Source: Nocardia neocaledoniensis (lineage in GTDB: Bacteria > Actinomycetota > Actinomycetes > Mycobacteriales > Mycobacteriaceae). From it: DNA of 64,000 bases. The first letter of the stretch is position 1, and each line of letters starts with the position of its first letter. Both the position numbers and the translations under genes were made by a program. The stretch covers positions 1-64,000 of the forward strand of contig NZ_JARWOJ010000091.1 in assembly GCF_029868625.1 (NCBI RefSeq), read 5' to 3'. Below, piece after piece: positions 36,351 to 46,900 of the stretch. The notes under the pieces were generated by a model. The model saw only the letters and a program-made list of their open reading frames with translations, was not told where the DNA came from and searched no databases.

Positions 36351-36515
36351 ATGTCGCTCGTGCCCGGCGAAGACCCCACTCCCCCGCTGCTCCACGACCG
36401 CACCGGATCAGCGACGGCGGTGAGGTGGCCCGAACCGAGTCCCCTCCAGGGATGGTGGGACGAGGTGATGAGTTCGGCCGGACGGGTCCCGAGGCGACCG
36501 CCCGAATGGACATGA
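36351..36515 (+). CDS. Small leader gene, 54 aa
   Basis: ATG at 36351 follows a strong AGGAGG site (five-base spacing). It encodes 54 residues, MSLVPGEDPTPPLLHDRTGS... ending RRPPEWT, Pro- and Trp-rich without a membrane helix. Its stop lies 10 bp inside the start of the large HAD-GH65 gene, which has no obvious ribosome site of its own nearby. So translation of the big enzyme probably depends on this short frame. I know no homologue. Confidence 0.55.
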   Translation: MSLVPGEDPTPPLLHDRTGSATAVRWPEPSPLQGWWDEVMSSAGRVPRRPPEWT

Positions 36516-39500
36516 CGGAACCCGCGCGGACCGCCAATGGCTACCGCGCGGTCGTCTTCGACATGGACGGTGTGGTCACCGATACCGCGACGGTGCACGC
36601 GACCGCGTGGAAGGCGCTGTTCGACGAGGCCTTGCCCGCGCTCGGCGACGGTGAACTGCCGCCGTTCGATCCCGATCGCGACTATCACAACTTGGTCGAC
36701 GGTCGCAGCCGTGAGGAGGGCGTCCGGAAATTCCTGACGGCGCGTGGGATCGACCTGGCGCCCGGGACGCCCGACGACGGACCTGAACAGCTGACGGTCT
36801 GCGGCCTCGCCGCGCGCAAGCAGTCGTTGTTCACCGAGGCCCTGGCTCGCTCCGGAGTTCGTGTCTTCACCGACGCCAGGCGACTGCTCACGGGCCTGCG
36901 TGCGGCGGGCGTGCCGACAGCACTGGTGACCGCGAGCCGCAACAGCTCCGCTGTCCTCACCGCAGGCGGCGTCGCCGACGCCTTCACCGTCGTCGTCGAC
37001 GGCGGCGACGCCGTGCGTCTCGGCTTGGCGAGTAAACCCGACCCCGCGATGTTCCTGGAAGCCGCGCGCCGCCTCGGCGTTGACCCGAACGAGATCGTGG
37101 TGCTCGAAGACGCCACCGCCGGCGTCCAAGCGGCCGATACGGGCGGATTCGGGCTCGTCATCGGCGTCGACCGCACCGGCTCCGGCGCGGCGCTCAACGC
37201 GGCGGGGGCCGATGTCGTCGTCACCGATCTGGCCGATCTCCCTTTGATTCCCAGCCCCGGCTATCCAGCGGCACCCCCACCGCGATGGTGCGGCGGCGCC
37301 ACGACCGCCGAACCCGGCGGCTGGAATCTGTTCTACGACGACTACGACCCGACCCAGGAAGGTACCCGGGAAGCGCTGTGTACCACCGGAAACGGGTACT
37401 GGGCTTCGCGCGGGTCCCTCGCGGGCACCACCGTGGACGGCGTCCACTACCCGGGCACCTATCTCGCCGGCGTCTACAACCGCACCGTTTCGCGGATCGC
37501 TGGTCAGCCGACGGAAACCGAGCATCTCGTCAACGCCCCCGACTGGACCTATCTCGCGGTCAGGACCGCGGACGGAACGGTGCTGACACCCGGGGCGCCA
37601 CAATCGCTGAGCCACCATCAGAATCTCGATCTTCGAGCGGGAGTGCTGACCACCATCGACCGCTACCGCGACGACGCGGGCAGGCTCACCCGGATCACCA
37701 GCCGACGGTTTCATTCGGTGGTCGACAAGCACTTGGCCGCGGTCGAACTCACCATCGAAGCCGAGAACTGGTCCGGGACGGTGGTTGTCAGCTCCGCGAT
37801 CAACGGCCACGTCGGCAATCGCAATGTGGCGGCGGACCGGGCGCTCGTCCCCGACCACCTGGTACCGGGCACGCGCCGAGAGCTCGACCCCGAAACCGTG
37901 CTCTACGAAGCGATCACCACGCAATCCCGCGTCACGATCGCCACAGCGATCCGGACTCGCGTCGGCGTTCCCGCCGAGATAGAACGCACGGCACTCACCG
38001 ACGACCATCTGCTCGGTCACGAGCTCGTCGTGCCGCTCCGGCCGGCGGTCGCGGTGACGGTCGAGAAGATCGCGGCGGTGGCCACCTCACGGGACCGCGC
38101 GTTGTCGACCCCGGCTGACGAGGCCGCCGCACTGATCGCCCGAGCGCCGGACCTGGCCACCTTGCTGGCGAAACACGTCGGAGGCTGGGCGCAGCTGTGG
38201 GACCGCTTCGGTATCGACCTCGGCGACGGCCAGGACGACCGGCTCGCGTTGAACCTGCATGTCTTCCATGTCCTGCAGGCGACCATCGCCGCCCATCCCG
38301 ACACCGACGCGGGCCTGCCCGCCCGCGGACTCCACGGGGAGGCCTATCGAGGGCACATCTTCTGGGACGAACTATTCGTCTATCCGATGCTCACCCTGCG
38401 CCGTCCCGAACTCACCCGCGCCTTCCTGCAGTACCGGCATCGCAGGCTCGACCGCGCCCGCGACGCCGCCCGCGCGGCAGGGCTTCCCGGCGCTTTGTAT
38501 CCCTGGCAGAGCGGTAGTGACGGCCGCGAGGAAACACCGACAACGCTATTCAATCCCCGGAACGACCGGTGGATGCCGGACAACTCGCGTCGGCAGTGGC
38601 ATGTCGGCCTCGCGATCGCCTACAGCGTCTGGCAGTACTACCAGACCACCGCCGATCTCCGATTCCTGATCGACCACGGCGCGGAGATGCTGATCGAGGT
38701 CGCACGGCTGTTCAGCGCGCTCGCGGTCCACGACTCCGACGACGACCGTTTCGACATCGATGGCGTCATGGGACCCGACGAATTCCACGACGGGTACCCC
38801 GACGCTCCTGGACAAGGGATCCGCAACAACACCTATACGAATGTGCTCGCCTCCTGGGTGCTGCGACGCGCTCGTGAGGTTCTCGCTCTGCTCGACGGTG
38901 TGGATTGCGGACCCTTGTGGGAGCGGTTGCAGCTCACCGCCGAGGAGCCGGTGCGCTGGGATCGGGTCAGCCGCCGCCTCCGCGTGCCGTTCCATCATGA
39001 CGGCGTCATCAGTCAGTTCCAGGGCTATGAGGATCTGCACGAATTCGATTGGGACGCTTACCGCGCGGCTTACGGCCACATCGAACGGCTGGACCTGATA
39101 CTGCACGCGGAAGGCGACACGACCAACCGCTACAAGGTGTCGAAGCAGGCCGACGTTCTCATGCTGTTCTACCTGTTCTCCGCTGAGGAGCTGCGCGAAG
39201 TGTTCGAACACCTCGGCTACGCGTTACCGCCAGAGCTCATCCCCCGCACCGTCGACTACTACATCGCCCGCACCAGCCACGGCTCCACCCTGAGCCGCCT
39301 CGCACACGCCTGGGTACTCGCTCGCACCGATCGCACGAGATCATGGGGGCTGTTCGCGCAGGCCCTGCGCGCTGATCTGGCTGACACACAACGAGGCACC
39401 ACCCGCGAGGGCGTGCACATCGGCGCCATGGCGGGCACCGCCGACATGGTGCTGCGTTGCTACAGCGGCATCGAAACCCGCCACGACACACTGCGGCTGC

Positions 39501-39724
39501 ACCCGGTCCTGCCCGCCGAGCTCGCCAGCACCGAGTTCACGGTCTCCTACCGGGGACAACCGATCACCATCACCGTCACACACAGCCGGATCACGCTGCG
39601 TCTGCACCCCAGCGCCGCGCCGCCCATCCGCCTGTACGTCGAGGATGAGGAGCGCACCCTGGGGCCCGGGCAGAGCTGGGACATGGGGCTGTCCTGCGAC
39701 GCCGCGGTCCACGCCGGCGACTGA
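36506..39724 (+). CDS. HAD phosphatase/phosphoglucomutase fused to GH65 disaccharide phosphorylase
   Basis: A 1072-residue fusion. Residues 10-250 are a beta-phosphoglucomutase-type HAD domain: nucleophile motif VVFDMDGVVTDT (about 15-26), LVTASRNS, and VVLEDATAGVQAA. Residues 290-1060 are a glycoside hydrolase family 65 enzyme: GNGYWASRGS, HIFWDELFVYPML, the catalytic Glu in DIDGVMGPDEFHDG, and SKQADVLMLFYLF near the phosphate site. GH65 enzymes phosphorolyse trehalose, maltose or kojibiose to glucose-1-phosphate, which the HAD domain would isomerise. M. tuberculosis has them separate (Rv3400-Rv3401) and in DosR-controlled Rv2006. The start at 36506 overlaps the leader gene; an open extension to 35819 is antisense to HPF. 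Confidence 0.88.
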   Translation: MDMTEPARTANGYRAVVFDMDGVVTDTATVHATAWKALFDEALPALGDGELPPFDPDRDYHNLVDGRSREEGVRKFLTARGIDLAPGTPDDGPEQLTVCGLAARKQSLFTEALARSGVRVFTDARRLLTGLRAAGVPTALVTASRNSSAVLTAGGVADAFTVVVDGGDAVRLGLASKPDPAMFLEAARRLGVDPNEIVVLEDATAGVQAADTGGFGLVIGVDRTGSGAALNAAGADVVVTDLADLPLIPSPGYPAAPPPRWCGGATTAEPGGWNLFYDDYDPTQEGTREALCTTGNGYWASRGSLAGTTVDGVHYPGTYLAGVYNRTVSRIAGQPTETEHLVNAPDWTYLAVRTADGTVLTPGAPQSLSHHQNLDLRAGVLTTIDRYRDDAGRLTRITSRRFHSVVDKHLAAVELTIEAENWSGTVVVSSAINGHVGNRNVAADRALVPDHLVPGTRRELDPETVLYEAITTQSRVTIATAIRTRVGVPAEIERTALTDDHLLGHELVVPLRPAVAVTVEKIAAVATSRDRALSTPADEAAALIARAPDLATLLAKHVGGWAQLWDRFGIDLGDGQDDRLALNLHVFHVLQATIAAHPDTDAGLPARGLHGEAYRGHIFWDELFVYPMLTLRRPELTRAFLQYRHRRLDRARDAARAAGLPGALYPWQSGSDGREETPTTLFNPRNDRWMPDNSRRQWHVGLAIAYSVWQYYQTTADLRFLIDHGAEMLIEVARLFSALAVHDSDDDRFDIDGVMGPDEFHDGYPDAPGQGIRNNTYTNVLASWVLRRAREVLALLDGVDCGPLWERLQLTAEEPVRWDRVSRRLRVPFHHDGVISQFQGYEDLHEFDWDAYRAAYGHIERLDLILHAEGDTTNRYKVSKQADVLMLFYLFSAEELREVFEHLGYALPPELIPRTVDYYIARTSHGSTLSRLAHAWVLARTDRTRSWGLFAQALRADLADTQRGTTREGVHIGAMAGTADMVLRCYSGIETRHDTLRLHPVLPAELASTEFTVSYRGQPITITVTHSRITLRLHPSAAPPIRLYVEDEERTLGPGQSWDMGLSCDAAVHAGD

Positions 39725-39742
39725 CGAGCACGGACGCGGCGA

Positions 39743-40684
39743 TCACTCGGGCTCGATCTTCGGAACAGTCCACGCGGCGAGTTCTGCCGACCGCGGCCGG
39801 TAGAGCCGGATCAACAGGTTCCAGCCTTCGGGAGTGGGGACCGCGTTGGGCACCGACGCGTCGTACTCGCCGAGATGAATCGTGGTCGCGCCATCCTCGT
39901 CGGGGACCGCGAACACCGAGTTCACATTGGTGACCCCGCTCGGGCCGGGTTCGAAGTAGCCGTCCGCGTTGTAGACACTGAGCGACCAGAACGCATCAGC
40001 GGGAACATTCCGAAAGGTCATGCGATAGCGGCCGACCGGCAGATCCGGCTCGATATTGATGTAGGCCGCTTCCGCATCCGGCAAACCGCCCCACCCCGAC
40101 GCGGTGGCGATCAGATGATGGACCGGGTCGACCTCCTCGGCACTGCCGAACGATCTGGTGAAGCCCTTCATCGTTCGGCCCAGGACGAGCAGCGCGTCAC
40201 GAACCTGTCGATGGCTGTCTCGGTCGTACTCGGGGTACTCGAAATCACGCTGCACTCCGGCGTCCAGGGCCAGACCGTCCTGGAGCCGGTGCACTTCGGC
40301 CAGGTCTCGCGGGTCGTCGGGATCGAAGAGGATGCGCGCGGCGATGACGAGATAGTCGGTGCCGAATTCGCTGCGGTTCAATGCATAAGTGCCCGCACGG
40401 TGTATCACCCTGTTGATGTAATGGTCCTGGTTGATCACCATCACCGACAGATAGCGCTTCCCGGAATCGGGAACCACCAGCGCCGCACCACCCTCCGCGA
40501 TCGAGACGACCGCGACCGAGTACAGCGTGTCCCGGTTCTGGCGGATCACCGGTTGCTCGTCGAGCGGAGCCAGGGCACGGTCGTGATGGAACACGCCGAG
40601 CCCGCCGATGATGGGCAACATGTTCATGATCATCGTGTCCGTCTCGACCCTGGTGAAATTGTCGACATCGACCACTGTGCTCAT
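39743..40684 (-). CDS. DUF1254/DUF1214 protein
   Basis: A 313-residue soluble protein. Residues 1-110 match DUF1254 (FTRVETDTMIMNMLPIIGGL, PVIRQNRDTLYSVAVVSI), and the C-terminal part matches DUF1214 (VPADAFWSLSVYNADGYFEP, GWNLLIRLYRPR). The pair occurs in many bacteria without an assigned reaction. Start at the ATG 40684, with GGAGG upstream. It lies 110 bp after narI, so it may be the last gene of the nar operon. The gap has weak box-like sequences (40719-40732 and 40740-40753) that I do not trust. Confidence 0.8.
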   Translation of the reverse strand: MSTVVDVDNFTRVETDTMIMNMLPIIGGLGVFHHDRALAPLDEQPVIRQNRDTLYSVAVVSIAEGGAALVVPDSGKRYLSVMVINQDHYINRVIHRAGTYALNRSEFGTDYLVIAARILFDPDDPRDLAEVHRLQDGLALDAGVQRDFEYPEYDRDSHRQVRDALLVLGRTMKGFTRSFGSAEEVDPVHHLIATASGWGGLPDAEAAYINIEPDLPVGRYRMTFRNVPADAFWSLSVYNADGYFEPGPSGVTNVNSVFAVPDEDGATTIHLGEYDASVPNAVPTPEGWNLLIRLYRPRSAELAAWTVPKIEPE

Positions 40685-40794
40685 CGGAGGCTCCTCGCTC
40701 GGCCGGACTGATACACGCAGGATCGCACTCCCGCGCGCCGTGCCCCTCACCCGAAAGGGGTGAACGCCGGCGGCGGGGGTCGTAGAGCCGGGCG

Positions 40795-41529
40795 CTACCA
40801 CCCCCGCCGTCGAGGACGGGAGCCCACGAGTTGATCGGCCGCGGGGGCCTCACGGCTGCGGTAGACGATGTAGGGACGGAAAAGGTAGCCGATCGGCGCG
40901 CTGAACGCATGCACCAGCCGGGTGAACGGCCACAGGGCGAACAGTGCCAGCGCGATCAACACATGCACCTGGAACGACGCGGGTGCTTGCACCATCAGAT
41001 CGCCGCGGGGCTGCAGGATCCAGACGGACCGGAACCACGGCGACACCGTCTCCCGGTAGTTGTGTTCCTCCCCCACCACCCCCGAGCCCATCATGGTGGT
41101 CGCCAGTCCTGCCACCAGAGCGGCGACCAGGACGAGGTACATGATCTTGTCGTTGATGGTGGTCGCGAGGAAGACCGGGCCCTGTGTCCGCCTGCGGTAG
41201 ATCAACAGCACGATCCCCGACAAGGTGGTGACGCCGGCGATCGTGCCGAGCGTGATCGCTTGCACGTGGTAGGCGTGCTGGCTCAATCCCATGGCGTCGG
41301 TCCACGATTGCGGGATGATCAGACCGATGACATGGCCGAAGATCACCACCAGGATACCGAAGTGGAACATCGGACTCGCGATACGCAGCAGCCGGCTTTC
41401 GTACAGCTGCGTGGACCGGGTCGTCCAGCCGAACTTGTCGTAGCGGTACCGCCACCAGCTGCCGACGACGACGATCGCCAGCGTCACGTATGGGGCGATG
41501 TCCCAGAACATCTCACCGAACGACATCAT
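40795..41529 (-). CDS. narI: Respiratory nitrate reductase gamma subunit
   Basis: A 244-residue membrane subunit with five hydrophobic helices. It takes electrons from menaquinol through two b hemes to NarH. Heme-ligand His candidates are in SPMFHFGILVVIFGHVIGL (helix 2, about residues 50-68) and in the last helices (FQVHVLIALALFALWPFTRLVH). The start is one of two adjacent ATGs at 41529/41526; 41529 overlaps the narJ stop as ATGA. Last core gene of narGHJI. Confidence 0.92.
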   Translation of the reverse strand: MMSFGEMFWDIAPYVTLAIVVVGSWWRYRYDKFGWTTRSTQLYESRLLRIASPMFHFGILVVIFGHVIGLIIPQSWTDAMGLSQHAYHVQAITLGTIAGVTTLSGIVLLIYRRRTQGPVFLATTINDKIMYLVLVAALVAGLATTMMGSGVVGEEHNYRETVSPWFRSVWILQPRGDLMVQAPASFQVHVLIALALFALWPFTRLVHAFSAPIGYLFRPYIVYRSREAPAADQLVGSRPRRRGW

Positions 41530-42209
41530 CGGGCTCCTTCGGCTCGGCGATCCGCGGAGGAGTCGGCGCGGCGCGGCGGTACGGTCAGCGTGAACGGCTG
41601 CAGCCCGATCGCCTCCGCCGCCGGTCCGGTCTCGGCGAGACGGCGCGCGCGGCGAAGCTCCTGGTCGGTGACCGGCGGTAGTGTCGCGCACACCGCGCCG
41701 ACGGTCGGTGCGTACAGTGATCCGCTCTCGGTCAGAGCGCCGTGCAGGATGTCGAGTGCGACGCGGTGTTCGGTGAGTAACCGTTCCCCGGCCGCGGGAT
41801 CGACCGTCGCGGCGAATTCGAGTACGACAGTCAGGTGATCAGGCGCCTCGGCGCCCGGCGCTCGGTGTCCGGCCCGGCCATAAGCCTGCGCGAAGGCATG
41901 CATGGCCGACCCGCGGTTTCGGGTATCGCCCGCCGTCCAGTACGTGAGATACAGGGTCGTGCCACGACTCAGATCGAAGGTGGCCACATATTCTGATTGC
42001 GCCGCAAAGGCGTCCAAGCCACGCAGCGCCTCCACGGTGCCGGTCAGCATCCGGCGCGGTTCGCCGGTGACATGATCGAGTAGCGAATCCACCAGATCGA
42101 GTCGGTCGCTCAGCCGGTCGCCGGGGTAGGACAGGACCAGCGAGGCAGCCTGCCGTATCAGCCTGTACTGCAGGTGGTTGCGATCCTGTCCGGTGAACCA
42201 CGCCCTCAT
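41526..42209 (-). CDS. narJ: Nitrate reductase maturation chaperone
   Basis: A 227-residue TorD-family chaperone that inserts the molybdenum cofactor into NarG. Helical throughout; family blocks ASLVLSYPGDRLSDRLDLVDSLLDH (first 20: ASLVLSYPGDRLSDRLDLVD), YVATFDLSRGTTLYLTYWTAGDTRNRG (first 20: YVATFDLSRGTTLYLTYWTA) and PDHLTVVLEFAA. Overlaps narH by 4 bp and narI by 4 bp, so the operon is translationally coupled. Not part of the final enzyme. Confidence 0.92.
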   Translation of the reverse strand: MRAWFTGQDRNHLQYRLIRQAASLVLSYPGDRLSDRLDLVDSLLDHVTGEPRRMLTGTVEALRGLDAFAAQSEYVATFDLSRGTTLYLTYWTAGDTRNRGSAMHAFAQAYGRAGHRAPGAEAPDHLTVVLEFAATVDPAAGERLLTEHRVALDILHGALTESGSLYAPTVGAVCATLPPVTDQELRRARRLAETGPAAEAIGLQPFTLTVPPRRADSSADRRAEGAR

Positions 42210-43879
42210 CGGTCCCCGCCGCGATCATCGGTGGCAGCCCCGGGAAACATGCCTTCCGGCACTCCTTTGCCGTCCCAGTTGAGCAGATTGACCCGCGACG
42301 GCCGGGTACTGTTCGCTGCCAGGCCTTCGGTGGTCTGCCGCTGTTTCAGCGCGTGGAAGGTCTCGACCGCCACGGGTACGGGCCGCCCGCTCGCTTCGCC
42401 GAACGGCCCCGATTCGTACATGCCAGGTCCACCGTCGAAGGACAGCGCGCATTCGGTGGCCGTCTCTTCGAGTCGATGCGCTTCCTCGGCGTACACGGTC
42501 GGGATCACGTAGCGCTCGTCGTACTTGGCCAGAGCGAGCAACCGGTACATCTCGTACATCTGCTCCTCGGTCATACCGACCGCTTCCGGGATACGCGGTT
42601 GCGTCGCACGGCCGAGATTGATGTCTCGCATATACGACCGCATGGCCGCCAATCGTCGCAGGACATCAGCGACGACCTCGGTATCACCGGCGGTGAACAG
42701 TTCGGCCAGATACCGGATCGGTATCCGCAGCGCGTCGAGCGCTCCGAACAGGTTGCCGAGATCCTCACCGTCGTGGCCATCGCGGCTCACGGCATCGACG
42801 ACCGGCGACAACGGCGGGACGTACCAGACCATCGGCAAAGTGCGGTATTCCGGGTGCAGGGGTAGGGCGACTCGGTAGGTATGGATGAGCGCGTATATCG
42901 GGGACCGTTGCGCCGCCTGGATCCATTCCTGGGATATCCCCGCGGCGCGCGCACCGGCGACGACCTCGCCATCATGGGGGTCGAGCAAGATATCGCGTTG
43001 TGCCGCGTACAGATCGGTATCGTTTTCGACCGACGCCGCGTCGGTGACACGGTCCAGGTCGTAGAGAACGAGACCGATGTAGCGAAGACGTCCGACGCAG
43101 GTCTCCGAACAGACTGTCGGTAAACCCACCTCGACCCTGGGGTAGCAGAACGTGCACTTCTCCGCCTTGCCGGTCTTGTGATTGAAGTACACCTTCTTGT
43201 AGGGGCAACCGGACACACACATCCGCCAGCCACGGCAACGATCCTGATCGACCAGCACGATGCCGTCCTCGGTGCGCTTGTACATGGCGCCGGACGGGCA
43301 CGACGCGACGCACGAAGGATTGAGGCAGTGTTCACAGATACGTGGCAGGTAGAACATGAATGTCTGTTCGAGTTCCAGCCGTACCTGCTCGCCCACCTTC
43401 TGCAGGATCGGGTCCTCGGGCAGGATCTCCGGCGACCCGCCCAGATCGTCGTCCCAGTTCGCCGACCAGGCGACCTTCATCGGTTTGCCGCTGATCAGAC
43501 TTCGCGGTGGCGCGACAGGCATGTGTTCACCGGCTGGGGCCGCGATCAGGTTGTCGTAGTCATAAGTCCACGGCTCGTAATAGTCCGCGAGTGCGGGCAT
43601 TTTCGGATTGGCGAAGATTCGGGCGAGTTTGCTCAGCCGTCCCCCGTCGCGCAGACGCAGCCGACCGCGCCGGTCACGAATCCATCCGCCGCGCCATCGC
43701 TGTTGATCTTCGTATGTGCGTGGATATCCCTGGCCCGGCCGCGTCTCGACGTTGTTGAGCCACACATATTCGGTACCGGGTCGATTGGTCCATGTCTGCT
43801 TGCAGGTCACCGAGCAGGTGTGGCACCCGATGCACTTATCGAGGTTCATGACCATCGCCAGCTGCGCCATCACCTTCAT
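42206..43879 (-). CDS. narH: Respiratory nitrate reductase beta subunit
   Basis: A 557-residue iron-sulfur subunit passing electrons from NarI to NarG. Four Cys clusters are visible: CIGCHTCSVTCK (about residues 17-28), CEHCLNPSCVASCPSGAMYK, CRGWRMCVSGCPYKKVYFN and CTFCYPRVEVGLPTVCSETC. The CxxWxxC variant in the third cluster is the usual [3Fe-4S] arrangement of NarH. Start MKVMAQLAMVMNLDKC at 43879; a second Met at residue 4 is possible. Confidence 0.93.
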   Translation of the reverse strand: MKVMAQLAMVMNLDKCIGCHTCSVTCKQTWTNRPGTEYVWLNNVETRPGQGYPRTYEDQQRWRGGWIRDRRGRLRLRDGGRLSKLARIFANPKMPALADYYEPWTYDYDNLIAAPAGEHMPVAPPRSLISGKPMKVAWSANWDDDLGGSPEILPEDPILQKVGEQVRLELEQTFMFYLPRICEHCLNPSCVASCPSGAMYKRTEDGIVLVDQDRCRGWRMCVSGCPYKKVYFNHKTGKAEKCTFCYPRVEVGLPTVCSETCVGRLRYIGLVLYDLDRVTDAASVENDTDLYAAQRDILLDPHDGEVVAGARAAGISQEWIQAAQRSPIYALIHTYRVALPLHPEYRTLPMVWYVPPLSPVVDAVSRDGHDGEDLGNLFGALDALRIPIRYLAELFTAGDTEVVADVLRRLAAMRSYMRDINLGRATQPRIPEAVGMTEEQMYEMYRLLALAKYDERYVIPTVYAEEAHRLEETATECALSFDGGPGMYESGPFGEASGRPVPVAVETFHALKQRQTTEGLAANSTRPSRVNLLNWDGKGVPEGMFPGAATDDRGGDR

Positions 43880-43925
43880 GAAGCGATCACCCGCTTCCCA
43901 CCGCCGTGCCGCGTCGTCGACGTCA

Positions 43926-46900
43926 TCAGTAGCTCACTTCCTGGGACCGGCGACGCACCACGGTGACTTCGTCGCGTTGGTTCCCGGTGGGCCCGAGATA
44001 ATTGAAGGCGTACGCGATCTGGGCGTAACCGCCCGCCAGATGACTCGGTTTGACCAGCAGCCTGGTCAGCGAGTTGTGGATGCCGCCACGCCTGCCGGTG
44101 GTTTCGCTCAATGGCACATCGATCAACCGATCCTGGGCGTGATAGACGAACACGACACCCTCAGGGATCCGGTGCGAGACCGTGGCGCGGCACACCAGCA
44201 CGCCGTTACGGTTCACGGCTTCGACCCACTCGTTGTCCCGCACCGCCAACTTCGCCGCGTCCGCCATGCTCATCCACATGGTCGGGCCGCCTCGCGACAG
44301 CGAGAGCATGAACAGGTTGTCCTGGTACTCCGAGTGGATCGACCATTTCGAATGCGGCGTGAGATACCGAACGGTCAACCCGACACCCTCGCGGCCTTGC
44401 GCGCCGAGGGCTGTTTCGTCGAACAGGCGGGCCATATCCAGCGGCGGCCGGTAGGTCGGCAGCTGTTCCCCCAGTTCCTCCACCCAGTCGTGGTCGACGT
44501 AGAAGTGCATCCGGCCGGTGAGCGTGTGGAACGGTTTGAGCTCTTCGATATTCACAGTGAAAGGCGCATACCGGCGGCCGCCTGTCTCGCTACCCGACCA
44601 CTCCGGACTCGTGATGACTGGAACCGGTCGAGCCTGGGTGTCGGCGTAGGTGATACGGCGCTCCTCGCTGCCTTCGGCCAGATGGACCAGCGGACGACCG
44701 GTCCGTTTCTCCAGCTCACGAAATCCCTCGACGGCCAGGCGGCCGTTCGAGGTTCCCGAGAGCGCCAGAATCGTGTCGGCCATCCGCTCAGCGGTAGTGA
44801 CAGCGGGTCTTCCCTCCGCCGGACCTGAGTCCAGCACTCCGAACTTCTGGGCGAGCTCGCGTACTTCCTGGATCGGTTTCGTCACGACCCCTTTGGTGTT
44901 CAATCCCAGCGAGTCCACAAGTGGGCCGAGCGCGGCCCACTTGTCGGCGATCGCGGCGTAGTCGCGCTCGACGACCGTCAACGGGCCCATCGTCTTTCCC
45001 GGCACCGGGACTTCGCCGGTGCGCCGCCAATCGCGTTCGGTACCGTTCGGATACGCCATGGCCGCCGCGGTGTCGTGTTGCAGGGTCGTCATGACCACGT
45101 CGGTACGGATACCCAGGTGGCTGCCGGCGAGCGCGCTGAACGCGCGCGCGATCGCGCCGAATGCCTCGTAGTCCGAGCGAGTCTCCCAGGGTGGATCGAT
45201 CGCCGCCGTGAACGCGTGCAGATAGGGGTGCATGTCCGTGCTCGACAGATCGGCCTTCTCGTACCACGTCGCCGCGGGCAGCACGACGTCGGACAGCAAC
45301 GTGGTCGACGTCATCCGGAAGTCGATCGACATGAGCAGATCGAGTTTGCCCTCCGGCACCGGGCGCGACGTCTCTACCTCGCGCGGATGCATTTCCGTAC
45401 CGGCCGGTCGCGCCTGCAGATTCGACGAAGTCCCCAGCAGATGCTGCAGAAAGTACTCGTTCCCTTTGCTGGACGATCCGAGCAGGTTGGCCCGCCACAC
45501 GCTCAGTACACGAGGCCAGTTCCGTGGGTCGTCAGGATCGGTGACGGCGAGCTTCACACTGCCGTCGGCCAGTCCCTCGGCGACATAGCGCGGAATCTCC
45601 TTCCCCGCCGCGCGCGCTTCCTCGGCGAGCTCGAGGCTCGAACGGTCGAACTGGGGGTAGAACGGCGTCCACCCCATGGCCACCGCGGAAACCAGCACAT
45701 CCATCGTGTGCTTGTCCCGGAATCGGCCGCGCCCCAGCGGACTCGCCAGTGCATCGGCGCGGTACCCGTCGTAGCGCCACTGGTCGGTGTGGACATACCA
45801 GTACGACGTACCCGCCATCTGCCGAGGCGGACGTGCCCAGTCCGTCGCCATCGCCATCGCGGCCCACCCGGTGACCGGACGGCACTTCTCCTGCCCGACG
45901 TAGTGCGCCCAACCGCCGCCGTTGCGCCCCATCGATCCGGTGAGGATGAGCAATGCCAGCACCGCGCGGTAGGTGGCGTCCCCATGGAACCACTGGCAGA
46001 TGCCCGCTCCCATGATGATCATCGAGCGCCCACCGGATTCCTCGGCGTTGCCAGCGAATTCCCGCGCGATGCGAATCGCCTGTTCGGCGGAAACTCCGGT
46101 GATGGGTTCCTGCCACGCGGGGGTGTAGGCCGAAGTCGGGTCGTCGTAGCCGGACGGCCACCGTCCCGGCAAGCCGGGCCGCGCCACACCGTACTGAGCC
46201 AGCATGAGATCGAAGACGGTACACACCCGATGCTCGCCGACCCGGCGAACGGGAACACCACGGACGATGCTCGTACCGCGACCGTCCACCGTGTCGAAGC
46301 TCGGTAGGTGGATCGTCGCGGTGTCCTCGGTGCCCGGCTCCGCACGTCGCACCGTCAGCGCTGGTTCGAGGTCGCCGAGGTCGAGGTTCCATTTCCCGAC
46401 GCCGGCTTCCCCATAGCGAAATCCGAGCGACCCGTGCGGTGCGACGACGGTGTCTGTGGCGCTGTCGAGCAGTACCGGCTTGAACGCGGCGTTGTCCACC
46501 GCGTGCCCGAGATCCGCGGCAGTGAGGTTCTTCCCTGGGACCAGCATGTCGCCGCGTTCCTCGAGGGTGATCAGGAACGGTAAATCGGTGTAACGGCGGA
46601 CGTAATCGACGAAGAACGGAACACGTTTGCGCACAAAGCATTCAGTGAGGAGGACGTGTCCCATCGCCATCGCCAGCGCGCCATCGGTCCCCGCAGCGCA
46701 CGGCATCCACTCGTCGGCGAATTTGGTGTTGTCCGCGTAATCGGGGCTGATGCTGACCACTTTGGCACCGCGGTAGCGGACCTCGGCCATCCAATGGGCG
46801 TCCGGTGTTCGGGTGACCGGCACATTGGAACCCCACATCATCAGATACGACGCGTCCCACCAGTCGCCTGATTCGGGCACATCGGTCTGGTCCCCGAACA

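Noticed and set aside
35819..36505. N-terminal extension of the HAD-GH65 protein
   Set aside because: Antisense to the hibernation factor and crosses both DosR-like box pairs; the HAD domain begins properly at 36506.
40740..40753. GTGCC-CCTC-ACCCG before the DUF1254 gene
   Set aside because: Only one half-site fits and there is no partner at 22 bp; not counted as a DosR-like box.
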